Source: Micromonospora echinospora
GTDB taxonomy: Bacteria > Actinomycetota > Actinomycetes > Mycobacteriales > Micromonosporaceae
Length of the DNA: 64,000 bases
Direction of reading: 5' to 3'
Assembly (NCBI RefSeq): GCF_900091495.1
Contig: NZ_LT607413.1
Coordinates: 4,665,001 to 4,729,000 of the forward strand
Shown here: piece by piece, positions 32,047 to 41,702 of the stretch
Position numbering within the stretch: the stretch's first letter is position 1
Layout: the number at the start of each line of letters is the position of its first letter
Translations under genes and position numbers: made by a program
Notes under the pieces: model-generated
Told to the model about the DNA's origin: nothing
The model's database searches: none
The model's input: only the letters and a program-made list of their open reading frames with translations

Positions 32047-33642
32047 GTGAGCCACCAGGTGATCGTCGCCATGTCCGGCATCGCGAAGCGTTTCGGTGGC
32101 GTCCACGCCCTACGGGGCGTCGACCTCACCCTGCGGGCCGGCGAGGTCCACGCCCTGCTGGGCGAGAACGGGGCCGGCAAGTCGACCCTGATCAACATCC
32201 TGTCCGGCGTGGTGACCGAGTACGACGGGAGGATCTCGGTCGGCGGCGAGCCCGTACGCTTCGCCGGCCCGGCCTCCGCCCAGGCCGCCGGCATCGCCAC
32301 GATCCACCAGGAACTCGACCTGGTGCCGGCGCTCTCCGTCGCCGAGAACCTCGTGCTCGGCCGGGAACCGCGTACCCGGCTGCGGACGCTCGACCGGCGG
32401 GCGATGATCCGTACCGCCCGCGACTGGCTGGGCCCGCTCGGCGCGGAGATCGACCCACGTCGGCCGGTCGGTTCGCTGCGCGTCGGCGAGCAGCAACTCG
32501 TCGAGATCGCCAAGGCGCTCTCCCTCGACGCCCGGGTCCTCGTCATGGACGAACCGACCGCCGCGCTCGCCGACGCCGAGGTGCGCCGGCTGATGTCCAC
32601 CATTCGCGCGCTGCGCGAGCGCGGCGTGGCCGTCGTCTACATCTCCCACCGCCTCGAGGAGATCGAGGACATCGCCGACCGGGCCACCGTCCTGCGCAAC
32701 GGCGAGGTGGCCGGCACACTGCGCCCCGACCGCACCGACCGGCAGCGCGTCATCGCGCTGATGGTCGGCCGCCCGGCGGAAGCGCTGTTCAGCGTGGGAC
32801 GCGGCGGCGCCGGCCCGGTGGAAGCGGTGCTCGACGCGGGACGCGGCGGTACCGACCCGCCCGGGCCTCCGGTCCTGGTGGTGGAGGACCTCACGGTCCG
32901 GCCCCGGGTCAGCCGTCCGGGTCGCTGCGAACCGTCCGGGATCAGCCTGACCGTCCGCCCCGGGGAGATCGTCGGCCTGTCCGGCCTGATGGGATCGGGC
33001 CGCACCGAGCTGCTGGAGACCCTGTACGGCGCGGGCCCGGCCGGACGGCGTACCGGCGTGCTCCGGCTGGCCGGCCGCCCGTACGCCCCGCGCGGCCCCC
33101 GGTCCGCGTTGCGGGCCGGCGTCGGGTTCGTTCCCGAGGACCGTCGCCGCTCCGCCCTCGTCCTGGAACATCCGGTCGGCCGGAGCATGGTGCTGGCTGC
33201 CCTGCGCCGGTTCACCACCGCCGGGGTCGTCCGCGTCGGACGTGAGCGGGACGCGGTCCGCGAGCAGATCGCCGCGCTGGCCATCCGGACACCGTCGGCC
33301 GGCGCGCCGGTCGGCGCGCTCTCCGGCGGCAACCAGCAGAAGGTGGTCTTCGCTCGACACATCCTCACCCGACCCCGGCTGCTGCTGCTCGACGAGCCGA
33401 CCCGTGGGGTCGACGTCGGCGCGAAGGCGGAGATCTACCGGCTGCTGCGGCGGCTCGCCGACGACGGGATGGGCATCCTGCTCGCGTCGTCGGAGCTGCC
33501 CGAGCTGACCGGGATCTGTGACCGGATCGTGGTGCTGCGACGGGGACGGGCCGTCGCGGACCTGCCGGCCGGCGGGTGCACCGGCGAGGACATCCTGACC
33601 GCAGCGATGGGCGGCGCGTACGCCGGAAGGGACGAGCGATGA
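32047..33642 (+). CDS. Sugar ABC importer ATPase, ribose/arabinose type (RbsA-like)
   Basis: 531 residues with two ABC domains. The first has Walker A GENGAGKST at 39-47, a signature-like LRVGEQQLVEIAKAL and Walker B VLVMDEPTAAL. The second has a degenerate Walker A (GLMGSGRTELLE), an intact LSGGNQQKVVFARH and LLLLDEPTRGVDVG. This asymmetry is normal for CUT2 importers of pentoses and other monosaccharides. GTG 32047 has GGAGG five bases upstream and gives a conserved N-terminus; longer open frame upstream is shadow. ATGA overlap with the permease gene. Confidence 0.9.
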   Translation: MSHQVIVAMSGIAKRFGGVHALRGVDLTLRAGEVHALLGENGAGKSTLINILSGVVTEYDGRISVGGEPVRFAGPASAQAAGIATIHQELDLVPALSVAENLVLGREPRTRLRTLDRRAMIRTARDWLGPLGAEIDPRRPVGSLRVGEQQLVEIAKALSLDARVLVMDEPTAALADAEVRRLMSTIRALRERGVAVVYISHRLEEIEDIADRATVLRNGEVAGTLRPDRTDRQRVIALMVGRPAEALFSVGRGGAGPVEAVLDAGRGGTDPPGPPVLVVEDLTVRPRVSRPGRCEPSGISLTVRPGEIVGLSGLMGSGRTELLETLYGAGPAGRRTGVLRLAGRPYAPRGPRSALRAGVGFVPEDRRRSALVLEHPVGRSMVLAALRRFTTAGVVRVGRERDAVREQIAALAIRTPSAGAPVGALSGGNQQKVVFARHILTRPRLLLLDEPTRGVDVGAKAEIYRLLRRLADDGMGILLASSELPELTGICDRIVVLRRGRAVADLPAGGCTGEDILTAAMGGAYAGRDER

Positions 33643-34730
33643 CGCACCTCCGTGAACCGGGGGAGAGATCCGACGCGCCGGTCACGCCGGTCGGCGGCGG
33701 CGCGGGCCTCGCCGCCGACGGCGGCCGGTGGTGGGGCCGACCCGGTGGCCGGGGCGACCTCGTCGAACGGCTCTTCGCCGTGCAGAGCCTGTTCGCGCTG
33801 CTGGTCGTGTTCGTGCTGGCCGTCGTCGTCTCGCCCCGCCGCGACGGCGAGATCCTGTTCCTCTCCACGGAGAACCTGGGCAACGTCGTCCGCGCGGTGT
33901 CCGAGATCGGGATCATCGCGATCGGCATGACCTTCGTCGTCCTGCTCGGCGGCATCGACCTCTCCGTCGGCGCGATCCTCGGTCTCTCCGCCGTCGGCAC
34001 CGCGACCCTGATGGTCGACTCCGGACTGGGCATCCTGCCCGCGGTCACCGTGGTCCTGCTGATCGGCGCGGTCTTCGGCGCGTTGCAGGGTTACGCGACG
34101 GCCCGGCTCGGCATCCAGTCGTTCATCGTCACCCTCGCCGGACTCCAGGTGGCGCGGGGCCTCGCCCGGATCTGGTCGGGCGGGCTCGGCATCCCGATCG
34201 CCTACGGCGACGGCCCGCAGGAGGCGCCCCCGGCGTTCGAGATCCTCAACGGCAGTGTCAACGGGGTGGTGCCCGTCCCGGCGGTGCTGTTCGTCGCCAT
34301 CGGCGTGGCCGCGATCGTCGTGTTGCGCACGACCGCGTTCGCCCGGCACGTCTACGCCATCGGCGGCAACGAGAAGGCCGCCCGGCTCTCGGGTGTGCCC
34401 GTGCTGCGGGTCAAGGTCGCGGTCTTCGCCATCGCCGGCCTGCTCGCCGCGGTGGCCGGCGTCATCCACGCCGGCCAGCTCAACCAGGGCAGCCCCAACG
34501 ACGGCGCCGGCTACGAGCTGGACGCCATCGCCGCGGTGGTCATCGGCGGCACCAGTCTGGCCGGGGGCACCGGCTCGATGGGCGGCACGCTCGCCGGGGC
34601 GCTGCTGCTCGGCATCCTCAACAACATCCTCGCGCTCAACAACATCGACGCCAACGTGCAGCTACTGATCAAGGGCCTGGTGATCGTGGCCGCCGCCGGG
34701 TTGCAGAAGCTGCGCCACAGCATCGCCTGA
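33639..34730 (+). CDS. Sugar ABC importer permease, RbsC-like
   Basis: 363 residues, eight or more membrane segments after a 45-residue polar N-terminus. Typical CUT2 permease motifs are GMTFVVLLGGIDLSVGAILG, FIVTLAGLQVARGLA and NEKAARLSGVPVLRVK, the ATPase-docking loop, plus GGTSLAGGTGSMGGTLAGALLL. It starts in a four-base ATGA overlap with the ATPase gene and would form a homodimeric channel. It is followed after 22 bases by the binding protein. Confidence 0.9.
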   Translation: MTHLREPGERSDAPVTPVGGGAGLAADGGRWWGRPGGRGDLVERLFAVQSLFALLVVFVLAVVVSPRRDGEILFLSTENLGNVVRAVSEIGIIAIGMTFVVLLGGIDLSVGAILGLSAVGTATLMVDSGLGILPAVTVVLLIGAVFGALQGYATARLGIQSFIVTLAGLQVARGLARIWSGGLGIPIAYGDGPQEAPPAFEILNGSVNGVVPVPAVLFVAIGVAAIVVLRTTAFARHVYAIGGNEKAARLSGVPVLRVKVAVFAIAGLLAAVAGVIHAGQLNQGSPNDGAGYELDAIAAVVIGGTSLAGGTGSMGGTLAGALLLGILNNILALNNIDANVQLLIKGLVIVAAAGLQKLRHSIA

Positions 34731-34752
34731 ACCGCTACCGACAAGGAGCGTC

Positions 34753-35751
34753 ATGATGCGCACCCGTATCGTCCTTCTCGCGTTGCTGTGCAGCGGCGCG
34801 CTCGTCACCTCCGGCGCGTGCAGCGTGGAGAAGCCGTCCGGCGACGCCGCCGCCGAGAACTGCGGCAGCGGCAAGGACTTCCTGATCGGCATGTCGCAGG
34901 CGAACAACGCCGAGCCCTACCGGCAGGTGATGAACACCGACATACAGACGGCGGCGAACTCCGTCCCCGGGTTCACCGTGGTGGTCGCCGACGCGGCGCA
35001 GGACAACAGCAAGCAGGTCGCCGACGTGGAGAACTTCCTCACCCAGCGGATCGACCTGCTGATCATTTCGCCGAACGAGGCCAAGCCGCTGACCGCCGTG
35101 GTGCGGAAGGCACACGACCGGGGCGTCCCGGTCATCGTGCTGGACCGCAAGGTGGAGGGCGAGGCGTACACGGCCTTCATCGGCGGGGACAACGTCGCGA
35201 TCGGCAGGGCCGCCGGCGAGTTCTACGCCCGGACGCTGCTGCCCGACGGCGGCAAGGTCATCGAGATCACCGGTCTGCCCGGCTCCACCCCGGCGGCCGA
35301 ACGCGCGCAGGGCTTCCGGGAGGGCATCGCCGGCAACCCGAAGATCGAGATCGTCGCCTCCCAGCCCGGGGACTGGCTGCGGGAGAAGGGCCAGTCGGTG
35401 GCCGACGCGCTGCTCAAGACGCACCCGGACGCCGCCGCCGTCTACGCGCACAACGACCCGATGGCCGAGGGCGCGTACCTGGCCGCGAAGGCGGCCGGGT
35501 TGCACACGAAGGTCAAGTTCACCGGCATCGACGCGCTGCCGGTCCCGTCCGGCGGCATCAAGGCCGTCGAGCAGGGCCGGCTCGCGGCGACCTTCCAGTA
35601 CGCCACGGGCGGCCGGGAGGCCGTCGACCTGGCCCGCCGGATCCTGGTCGACTGCGATCGGGACGTCCCGCGTACGACCACGCTCGCCACCATGCAGGTC
35701 ACCAGGGAGAACGCCGCCGAGACGTACGCCCGGCTCGGCGGTGCCGGCTGA
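34753..35751 (+). CDS. Sugar-binding lipoprotein of the CUT2 importer
   Basis: 332 residues. A lipobox TSGAC places the lipidated cysteine at residue 23, so the mature protein is tethered outside the membrane. The periplasmic-binding fold is clear: DFLIGMSQANNAEPYRQVM, FLTQRIDLLIISPNEAKPL, YAHNDPMAEGAYLAAK and FTGIDALP are standard for ribose/xylose/galactose-type binders. It would deliver a monosaccharide to the permease-ATPase pair upstream. AAGGAG precedes ATG 34753; ATG 34756 is an equal alternative. Confidence 0.9.
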   Translation: MMRTRIVLLALLCSGALVTSGACSVEKPSGDAAAENCGSGKDFLIGMSQANNAEPYRQVMNTDIQTAANSVPGFTVVVADAAQDNSKQVADVENFLTQRIDLLIISPNEAKPLTAVVRKAHDRGVPVIVLDRKVEGEAYTAFIGGDNVAIGRAAGEFYARTLLPDGGKVIEITGLPGSTPAAERAQGFREGIAGNPKIEIVASQPGDWLREKGQSVADALLKTHPDAAAVYAHNDPMAEGAYLAAKAAGLHTKVKFTGIDALPVPSGGIKAVEQGRLAATFQYATGGREAVDLARRILVDCDRDVPRTTTLATMQVTRENAAETYARLGGAG

Positions 35752-35864
35752 GGCGTCGACCGGCCCGGCCCGACGGCAGGCGCGCCTCGTGAGCCCGCCC
35801 CAGCGGACCGGAATGCCGAACCCGCCCAGCCAGGTACCGACGAGCCAGTGGAGGACGTCAACCC

Positions 35865-37499
35865 GTGAGCAACTACACCATGCCGGTGCTGGTCGACCCG
35901 CCGGCCGCCGCCCCCCGCACCGTCTACACGGTCGCCAGTGGCGACCTGCGGCGCAGCGCGAACGTCGCCGGATGGCCGACCCAGCAGCGCCTGGAGGCGG
36001 ACCTCGCCGCCGCGGTCACCGCGCTGGGCTGGTCGGTCCAGCGGGCCCATCCGGTGGACGCGGTCACCGGTCACGGCTTCGTCGACAGTCAGCGCGCCGG
36101 CATCGAGATCTTCCGACGGATCCCGGTCGACGCCCCGCTGGTCGTGGTGGAGGCGGTGTGGCAGTACAGCCACCACGTGCTGGCCGGGCTGCGCGCCCAC
36201 CGTGGCCCGATCCTGCTCGTGGCGAACTGGAGCGGGGAGTTCCCCGGCCTGGTGGGCCTGTTGAACCTCGCCGGCAGCCTCACCAAGGCGGGCGTGCGCT
36301 ACTCGGCGTTGTGGAGCGAGGACTTCACCGACGAGTGGGCGCGCGACGGGCTGAGGACCTGGCTGGAGACCGGCGAGGTGGTCCACGACGAGAGCCACGT
36401 GCGGGATCTGCCGCCGTTGCCGTCCGACGCCGAGGTGACGCTCGGCCGGGCCCTGGCCGTCCAGCTCCAGCGGGAGAAGGCGATCATCGGGGTCTTCGAC
36501 GAGGGCTGCATGGGCATGTACAACGCCATCATCGACGACGAGCTGCTCAACCCGCTCGGCGTCTACAAGGAGCGGCTGTCGCAGAGCGCGCTGGTCGCGG
36601 AGATGTCGCGGGTGTCCGACGAGGAGGCGCAGGCCGTCCGGGACTGGCTGGACGCTGCCGGCATGACCTTCCACACCGGCACCGATGAGGCGACCGAACT
36701 GACCGACGCGCAACTGGTCAGCCAGTGCAGGATGTACGTCGCCGTGCTGCGCATCGCCGACGACTTCGGCCTGGACGCGGTCGGCATCCAGTACCAGCAG
36801 GGACTCAAGGACACGGTGCCGGCGAGCGACCTGGCCGAGGGGCTGCTGAACGACGTGTCCCGGCCACCGGTCACCAGCCGGGACGGGGCACGGAAGCTGT
36901 ATCCGGGACAGGCGCTGCCGCACTTCAACGAGGTCGACGAGGGTGTCGCGGTGGACTCCCTGGTCACCAACCGGATCTGGACGGCGATGGGGATGGACCC
37001 GGCCACCACCCTGCACGACATCCGGTGGGGGGAGCGGTACGGATCGGACTTCGTCTGGGTGTTCGAGATCTCCGGTTCGGTTCCCGCGTCCCACAACGGC
37101 GGCTACCACCGGTCGTACAGCATGCGGCAGCCGCCGATGTACTTCCCGCTGGGCGGCGGCACCCTGAGCGGTGTCTCCCGGCCGGGGGAGATCGTCTGGT
37201 CACGGATCTTCGTGATGGGCGGGGCGCTCCACGTCGACCTGGGCCGGGGCAGCGTGGTGGAGTTGCCGGCCGCCGAGACCGAGCGTCGGCTCCGGGCCAC
37301 CACCCCGCAGTGGCCGATCATGCACGCCGTGCTGCACGGCGTGGGCCGGGACCAGTTGATGGCCCGGCACAGGGCCAACCACGTCAACGTGGTCTACGCC
37401 GCCGACGCCGACGCCGCCGACCGCGCCCTGCGGGTCAAGGCCGCGATGCTCGACGCGCTCGGGGTGCGGGTGCACCTGTGCGGTGACGTCGCGCTGTGA
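35865..37499 (+). CDS. L-fucose/L-arabinose isomerase family protein
   Basis: 544 residues, between AraA (about 500) and FucI (about 590). Recognisable family stretches include [43 protein letters not shown], and near the C-terminus [25 protein letters not shown], where conserved histidines sit. The metal ligands expected in the middle are plausible (E in FDEGC, D in IIDDE) but not proven. Such enzymes interconvert aldoses and ketoses; FucI-type enzymes also take D-arabinose. GTG 35865 has GGAGGA nine bases upstream. It is last in the importer operon, so it should act on the imported sugar. No kinase is adjacent. Confidence 0.72.
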   Translation: MSNYTMPVLVDPPAAAPRTVYTVASGDLRRSANVAGWPTQQRLEADLAAAVTALGWSVQRAHPVDAVTGHGFVDSQRAGIEIFRRIPVDAPLVVVEAVWQYSHHVLAGLRAHRGPILLVANWSGEFPGLVGLLNLAGSLTKAGVRYSALWSEDFTDEWARDGLRTWLETGEVVHDESHVRDLPPLPSDAEVTLGRALAVQLQREKAIIGVFDEGCMGMYNAIIDDELLNPLGVYKERLSQSALVAEMSRVSDEEAQAVRDWLDAAGMTFHTGTDEATELTDAQLVSQCRMYVAVLRIADDFGLDAVGIQYQQGLKDTVPASDLAEGLLNDVSRPPVTSRDGARKLYPGQALPHFNEVDEGVAVDSLVTNRIWTAMGMDPATTLHDIRWGERYGSDFVWVFEISGSVPASHNGGYHRSYSMRQPPMYFPLGGGTLSGVSRPGEIVWSRIFVMGGALHVDLGRGSVVELPAAETERRLRATTPQWPIMHAVLHGVGRDQLMARHRANHVNVVYAADADAADRALRVKAAMLDALGVRVHLCGDVAL

Positions 37500-38580
37500 T
37501 CGCGGGGCAGGTGTCCTCGACGCCGGGCGACCGGGTCGGTGCGGCTCCGGGGCCGCCGTCCGCCGGCTGCGCGTCCGGCGGGCCGACGGCCCGGACCGAA
37601 CTCTCGCGGACCTGAAGGGCCGTCCGCAGGGTGACGGTCGAGGACGCCTTCGCCGGGTTGGTGATCCGTTCGGTGAGCAGCGACGCGGCGGCCCGCCCCA
37701 GGTCGTACGTGGGCTGCGTGACGGTGCTCAGCGAGGGCCGGACCAGATGGGCCCAGGGGATGTCGTCGAACCCGACCACGCCGCACTGGGTGGGCACGAC
37801 GACCTCGCTGTCGAGCAGGCACTCCACGGCGCCCACCGTCATCAGGTTGTTGGTCACGAACACCGCGTCCGGTGGCTCGGCCGCGTCGAGCAGGGAGGCC
37901 ATGGCCCGGTAGCCGCCGTCCTCCCGGAAGTCGGCGTACCGGACCAGGTCCTCCGTCACGGTCCGACCGGCCGCGCGCAGGGCCTGCTGGTATCCGCGTA
38001 GCCGCTGCACGGCGGTGGAGATCCGTCGTGGTCCCGTGATGCAGGCGATCCGGCGGTAGCCGCTGTCGACCAGGTGGGCGGTGGCCATCTCCGCCCCGTG
38101 GACGTTGTCCACGAGCACGGTGTCCACAGCGACGCCACGGGGCTGCCGGTCGATGGCCACGACCGGCATCCCGGTCTCGGTGAGCCGGTTGATCAGGGAC
38201 GGCCGTCCCGACGGCGAGATGATCACGCCCGCCATCCGCTCGGCCAGGGCCGCAGTCACGTAGCGGGTCTCCTTGTCGGGATCCTCGTCCCCGTTGCACA
38301 GCACCACGGAGAAGCCCGCCTCCTGCGCCACGTCCTCGATGCCGCGCACCAGGGAGGTGAAGAAGGGGTTGCCGATGTCCGAGATGATCACGGCCCAGAG
38401 GCTGGTCCGCTGCCGACGCAGGCTGCGGGCCACCGCGTTGGGGCGGTAGTCCAGGTCCAGCATGGCCTGGCGTACCCGTGCCGCCAGGTCCGGGTCGACC
38501 GACGAATGCCCGTTCAGCACCCGCGACACCGTCGACGTCGACACCTCGGCCATCCGCGCCACGTCATAGATGGTCGTCAT
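37435..38580 (-). CDS. LacI-family transcriptional repressor of the wall-sugar locus
   Basis: About 381 residues. The N-terminal helix-turn-helix and hinge ([42 protein letters not shown]) are typical LacI, followed by a periplasmic-binding-like effector domain ([46 protein letters not shown]). The C-terminus has an extra 60 residues of Pro/Arg-rich sequence that overlaps the end of the convergent isomerase gene by 65 bases. I prefer ATG 38580 because the conserved HTH starts there. AATCGATT lies 123 bases upstream, the same core as at both divergent promoters, so it probably controls the locus and itself. Confidence 0.85.
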   Translation of the reverse strand: MTTIYDVARMAEVSTSTVSRVLNGHSSVDPDLAARVRQAMLDLDYRPNAVARSLRRQRTSLWAVIISDIGNPFFTSLVRGIEDVAQEAGFSVVLCNGDEDPDKETRYVTAALAERMAGVIISPSGRPSLINRLTETGMPVVAIDRQPRGVAVDTVLVDNVHGAEMATAHLVDSGYRRIACITGPRRISTAVQRLRGYQQALRAAGRTVTEDLVRYADFREDGGYRAMASLLDAAEPPDAVFVTNNLMTVGAVECLLDSEVVVPTQCGVVGFDDIPWAHLVRPSLSTVTQPTYDLGRAAASLLTERITNPAKASSTVTLRTALQVRESSVRAVGPPDAQPADGGPGAAPTRSPGVEDTCPAITARRHRTGAPAPRARRASRP

Positions 38581-38700
38581 GCGCCGCCCCTGTCGGTGTC
38601 CCGCGCTCATCCAGCGTCAACCTCGAAGGTGACCAATGGGGCGCCACGGCCCGTGTGGCTGACACGCGATGATGGTTGGCCTGAGATCCTATACCGACAA

Positions 38701-38713
38701 GGAATCGATTTCT
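38701..38713 (-). promoter_or_regulatory. LacI-type operator before lacI
   Basis: GGAATCGATTTCT on the plus strand carries the AATCGATT core (38703-38710). On the minus strand TATAGG (38688-38693) may be the -10 box, putting the operator between -35 and -10. It supports autoregulation. Confidence 0.65.
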
Positions 38714-38755
38714 CTCCGCGCGGGACCTCCCGGACCCGCCGTCGCCGCAGGTGAC

Positions 38756-39451
38756 TCAGGGGCGAGGTGTGTCCGGATCCGACGGTAGGACCGGATGCCG
38801 CAACCCCGGATGCCCGGCCGGCAGCGACCGGCGCACCACGAACCAACTCACCGCCAGCACCGTGGCCACCAGCGGCCAGGACAGCGCCACCCGGGCCACC
38901 ACCAGCGCGACCACCTGCCCGCCGAGGTACAGCGGCACGAAGACCGCCACCCGCAGCGCGTAAGACGCCGCCCAGGCCCAACTGCCCCGACCGTACGCGC
39001 GCAGCAGGGCCGGGTCCCGCCGCCAGCGGGTCCGCTGCCCGAGCGCCACGCCGACCACCACACCGAGCAGGGGCCAGCGCACCACGATGCTGACCACCCA
39101 CACCAGCGCGCTGGACACGTTGGCGAGCACCTGGAGCAGGAAGAAGTCCGTCGCCCGACCGGTCCGCAGGGCGATCAGCGCGGCCACGCAGACCGCCAGC
39201 AGTCCGATCAGCACCGAGCGGGGCCGGTCACCCCGGCGCAGTCGCCACCCGGCGACCGCCGTCCCGGTGAGCAGCGCCGCGAGCACGCCGCCCCACAGCG
39301 ATTCCCCGCCCAGCAGCCATCCCACACCGAACGCGAGCGGGGGCAGGGTGGCGTCCACCGCGCCCCGGCGCCCGCCGAGCAGGTCGGCCAGGGATTCCGG
39401 TCCCGGCGGATCGGGTACGGGCGGCCGATCGGTCTGCGGCGTACCGGTCAC
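38756..39451 (-). CDS. DUF3159 membrane protein
   Basis: 231 residues with five or six hydrophobic segments and the DUF3159 pattern (LADLLGGRRGAVDATLPPLAFGVGWLL near the start, RRDPALLRAYGRGSWAWAASYALRVAVFVPLY in the second half). Function unknown; the family occurs almost only in actinobacteria. Two GTG codons compete. GTG 39451 lies six bases after AGGAGG and is preferred over GTG 39457, which directly abuts it. It is divergent from the PAP2 gene. Confidence 0.78.
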   Translation of the reverse strand: MTGTPQTDRPPVPDPPGPESLADLLGGRRGAVDATLPPLAFGVGWLLGGESLWGGVLAALLTGTAVAGWRLRRGDRPRSVLIGLLAVCVAALIALRTGRATDFFLLQVLANVSSALVWVVSIVVRWPLLGVVVGVALGQRTRWRRDPALLRAYGRGSWAWAASYALRVAVFVPLYLGGQVVALVVARVALSWPLVATVLAVSWFVVRRSLPAGHPGLRHPVLPSDPDTPRP

Positions 39452-39544
39452 CGTCACCTCCTGCTCGACACCCGTCCCAACTTAGCGCCGAACCGCCGTC
39501 GGCCCGTTGCCCGGGCCGGTCGCACGGGGCGCTACCGTGTGCGG

Positions 39545-40426
39545 GTGCAAGCGTCAGCGAGGGTCTGGACCGGGGTGTGGCTGGTGCTGCTGGCGGTGGT
39601 GCACGTCGTCGCCCTGTTCGCGGTGTGGCGGCTCGCCCTGCACACCGAAACCGGCCAGTGGCTGGACACGGTTGCCCTGACCGGCAACCAGATCGGACAG
39701 GACCGCATCGACGAACCGGTCGACCGGGTGCTCAACGCGGTGTCCGTGGTGTCCCTGCTGGCCGCCACCGCGATGATCGGGTTCATCGCCTTGCTGCGCC
39801 GCCGGATCGCCCTGGCGGTCACCGCCACCGCGCTCATCGTCGGTGCGAACGTGACCACCCAGTTGCTCAAGTACGGTCTCGCCCGGCCCGACTACGGCAT
39901 CGACCCGGAACGGGCCGCAGTCGGCAACAGCCTGCCCAGCGGGCACGCCTGCGTGGCGGCCTCGGTGGCGGTCGCGCTGGTCCTCGTGCTGCCCCGCAAG
40001 GTCCGGGTGCTCGGGGCGTTCCTCGGCGCCGGGTACGCCGCCGTGAACGGTGTCGCCACCCTCTCGGCCGGCTGGCACCGCCCCAGTGACGCGGTCGCCG
40101 CCTTCCTGGTGGTCGGTGCCTGGGCCGCCGTCGGAGGGCTGCTGCTGTTGCTCACCCAGCGGGAACAGGCCCAGGTCGAACCGGCCGACGCGCACCGCGG
40201 GGCGGCCCTGGTGCTGGGCGTCGCCGGCCTGGTCGCGATCATCGTCTCGGCGGTCGCCCTGGGCTGGCTGGACGGTCAGCCCACGGAGCCGGTCCGCGAA
40301 CTGACCCGGCGGCCCCTCTTCGTCGGGTACGCCGGCAGCGCCGCCGGCATCGTCGGGACGATGGGTGTGGTGATGGCCCTGGTGCTCGCCTCGGTGCACC
40401 GGCTGGTGCCCCGGGTCAACGGCTGA
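39545..40426 (+). CDS. PAP2-family membrane phosphatase
   Basis: 293 residues with six or seven membrane segments. The three-part PAP2 active site is present: KYGLARPDYG, NSLPSGHACVAAS and SAGWHRPSDAVAA, giving Lys/Arg, the Ser-Gly-His nucleophile region and the final His/Asp pair. These enzymes remove phosphate from lipid or polyprenyl phosphates at the membrane surface. The arginine normally before the last histidine (SRxxxxxH) is replaced by a shorter ALSAGWH-type variant. The start is GTG 39545 or GTG 39539; no good ribosome site decides. Confidence 0.82.
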   Translation: MQASARVWTGVWLVLLAVVHVVALFAVWRLALHTETGQWLDTVALTGNQIGQDRIDEPVDRVLNAVSVVSLLAATAMIGFIALLRRRIALAVTATALIVGANVTTQLLKYGLARPDYGIDPERAAVGNSLPSGHACVAASVAVALVLVLPRKVRVLGAFLGAGYAAVNGVATLSAGWHRPSDAVAAFLVVGAWAAVGGLLLLLTQREQAQVEPADAHRGAALVLGVAGLVAIIVSAVALGWLDGQPTEPVRELTRRPLFVGYAGSAAGIVGTMGVVMALVLASVHRLVPRVNG

Positions 40427-40427
40427 C

Positions 40428-40451
40428 CACCGCCGGGCGTGCCCGGCGGTG
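40428..40451. terminator. Bidirectional hairpin between the PAP2 and PEBP genes
   Basis: CACCGCCGGGC (40428-40438) and GCCCGGCGGTG (40441-40451) pair perfectly with a two-base gap, between two convergent genes. Confidence 0.65.
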
Positions 40452-40465
40452 CCGCGTCGCCAGGG

Positions 40466-40918
40466 TCAGCGGTAGAAGGTGCCGACCGTCGTCCCGCTGG
40501 CGATCTCCTGACCGGCGAGCGCCCGGTGCACATCCGGCACGTGCGGGGTCGTCGGCAGCTCCAACGGTCGGTCCAAGGCGTACAGCCGGAAGAAGTAGCG
40601 GTGCGCCTCCTCGCCCTGCGGCGGGTGCGGCCCGGACCAGCCCGTCTCACCGAAGTCGTTCGGCCACTCCCGGCCGCCCACCGGGACCGCGCCCTCGTCC
40701 GTGCCGCCCGTGGCGGGATCGATCCCGGTCACCAGCCAGTGCAGGAACGGCGTCTTCCCGGCGTCCGGGTCCTCCACCAACAGCACCAGCTCCCGCGCCG
40801 AGTCGGGGACCTCGGCCCACTGCAACGGCGGCGACAGGTTCCCCCCGGCCCGGGAGAACCGTCCCGGCAACAGGTCGTGGTCGTTGAACGCCGTGCTGCG
40901 CAGCATGATCCCGGCCAT
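40466..40918 (-). CDS. YbhB/YbcL family Raf kinase inhibitor-like (PEBP) protein
   Basis: 150 residues, the usual bacterial PEBP size. The ligand-site motifs are NLSPPLQWAEVP, LLVEDPDAGKTPFLHWLVTGIDP, the GWSGPHPPQGEEAHRYFFRLYALD stretch and the conserved C-terminus. Bacterial PEBPs bind anionic or lipid ligands, but their roles are mostly unknown. ATG 40918 has GGGAGG upstream. It lacks a signal peptide and is presumably cytosolic. The neighbouring MDMPI gene is divergent. Confidence 0.88.
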   Translation of the reverse strand: MAGIMLRSTAFNDHDLLPGRFSRAGGNLSPPLQWAEVPDSARELVLLVEDPDAGKTPFLHWLVTGIDPATGGTDEGAVPVGGREWPNDFGETGWSGPHPPQGEEAHRYFFRLYALDRPLELPTTPHVPDVHRALAGQEIASGTTVGTFYR

Positions 40919-40999
40919 CGCGCCTCCACCTCCCCTTTCCCTCGCCTGGCCGCGGGTACCCGCCTGGTCCGGGCCGAAACGGCGTGAGAGGGTACGCAG

Positions 41000-41671
41000 G
41001 TGACCCCGGTGCAGGTGGCGTTCCGCGACGAGTGCACACAACTCGCGACGGTCCTGCGTACCCTCGGCGACGCCGACCTGGACCGGCCCACCGGCTGCCC
41101 GCCGTGGACCGTCCGGGAACTCCTCGCGCACGTGCGCACCGGCGTCGGCCGGCTCACCGGCATGCTCGCCGCTCCGGCTCCACCCCGCGCGGAGGTCGAC
41201 GCCGCCGGCTACTTCGGGGCGGCCAAGTTCACCCCGTCGGTGGACGCCGACCGGGTCGCCGGTGCCCGCCGGGAGGCCGCCGTCCTGCCGGACCGGGACG
41301 CCCTGGTCGCCGACTTCGAGCGGGCCTGGCGGGCCACCGACGCCGCCGTCCGCGCGCAGCCCCCCGGACGGCTGGTTCGCACCCGGCACGGCGATGCGAT
41401 GACCCTGGCGGACTTCCTGGTCACCCGGGTGGTCGAGGTCGGTGTGCACGGACTCGACCTGGCCGCCGCGCTGGGACGTACGCCCTGGTTGACGCCGACG
41501 GCGGCGGAGGTCGTCGCCGGGCTGCTCACCGGTGGCCGGGAGGTGCCGTCCGAGCTGGGCTGGGACCGGTCCACCCTGGTCGGCCGGCTCACCGGACGGT
41601 CGCCGCTGACCGGGCCGGAGCAGGCCGTCCTGGTGGCGGCCGGCTTCCGGCGGCTCTCCTTCGCCGGCTGA
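41000..41671 (+). CDS. Maleylpyruvate isomerase-family mycothiol-dependent enzyme
   Basis: 223 residues of the MDMPI/DinB fold. DLDRPTGCPPWTVRELLAHV carries the first histidine of the metal site, and TLADFLVTRVVEVGVHGLDLAAALG carries the E-x-x-x-H pair. The family uses mycothiol as thiol cofactor; the true substrate is not evident and few members isomerise maleylpyruvate. GTG 41000 begins the protein directly before the first helix. No aromatic catabolism gene is nearby. Confidence 0.8.
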   Translation: MTPVQVAFRDECTQLATVLRTLGDADLDRPTGCPPWTVRELLAHVRTGVGRLTGMLAAPAPPRAEVDAAGYFGAAKFTPSVDADRVAGARREAAVLPDRDALVADFERAWRATDAAVRAQPPGRLVRTRHGDAMTLADFLVTRVVEVGVHGLDLAAALGRTPWLTPTAAEVVAGLLTGGREVPSELGWDRSTLVGRLTGRSPLTGPEQAVLVAAGFRRLSFAG

Positions 41672-41702
41672 CCGGCCCGGTCGGTGCCGGCGAGGGCCGG
41701 TC
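41670..41702. terminator. Bidirectional hairpin overlapping two stop codons
   Basis: GACCGGCCC (41670-41678) and GGGCCGGTC (41694-41702) pair perfectly; each arm contains part of a stop codon of the convergent MDMPI-like and LtrA genes. Confidence 0.55.
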
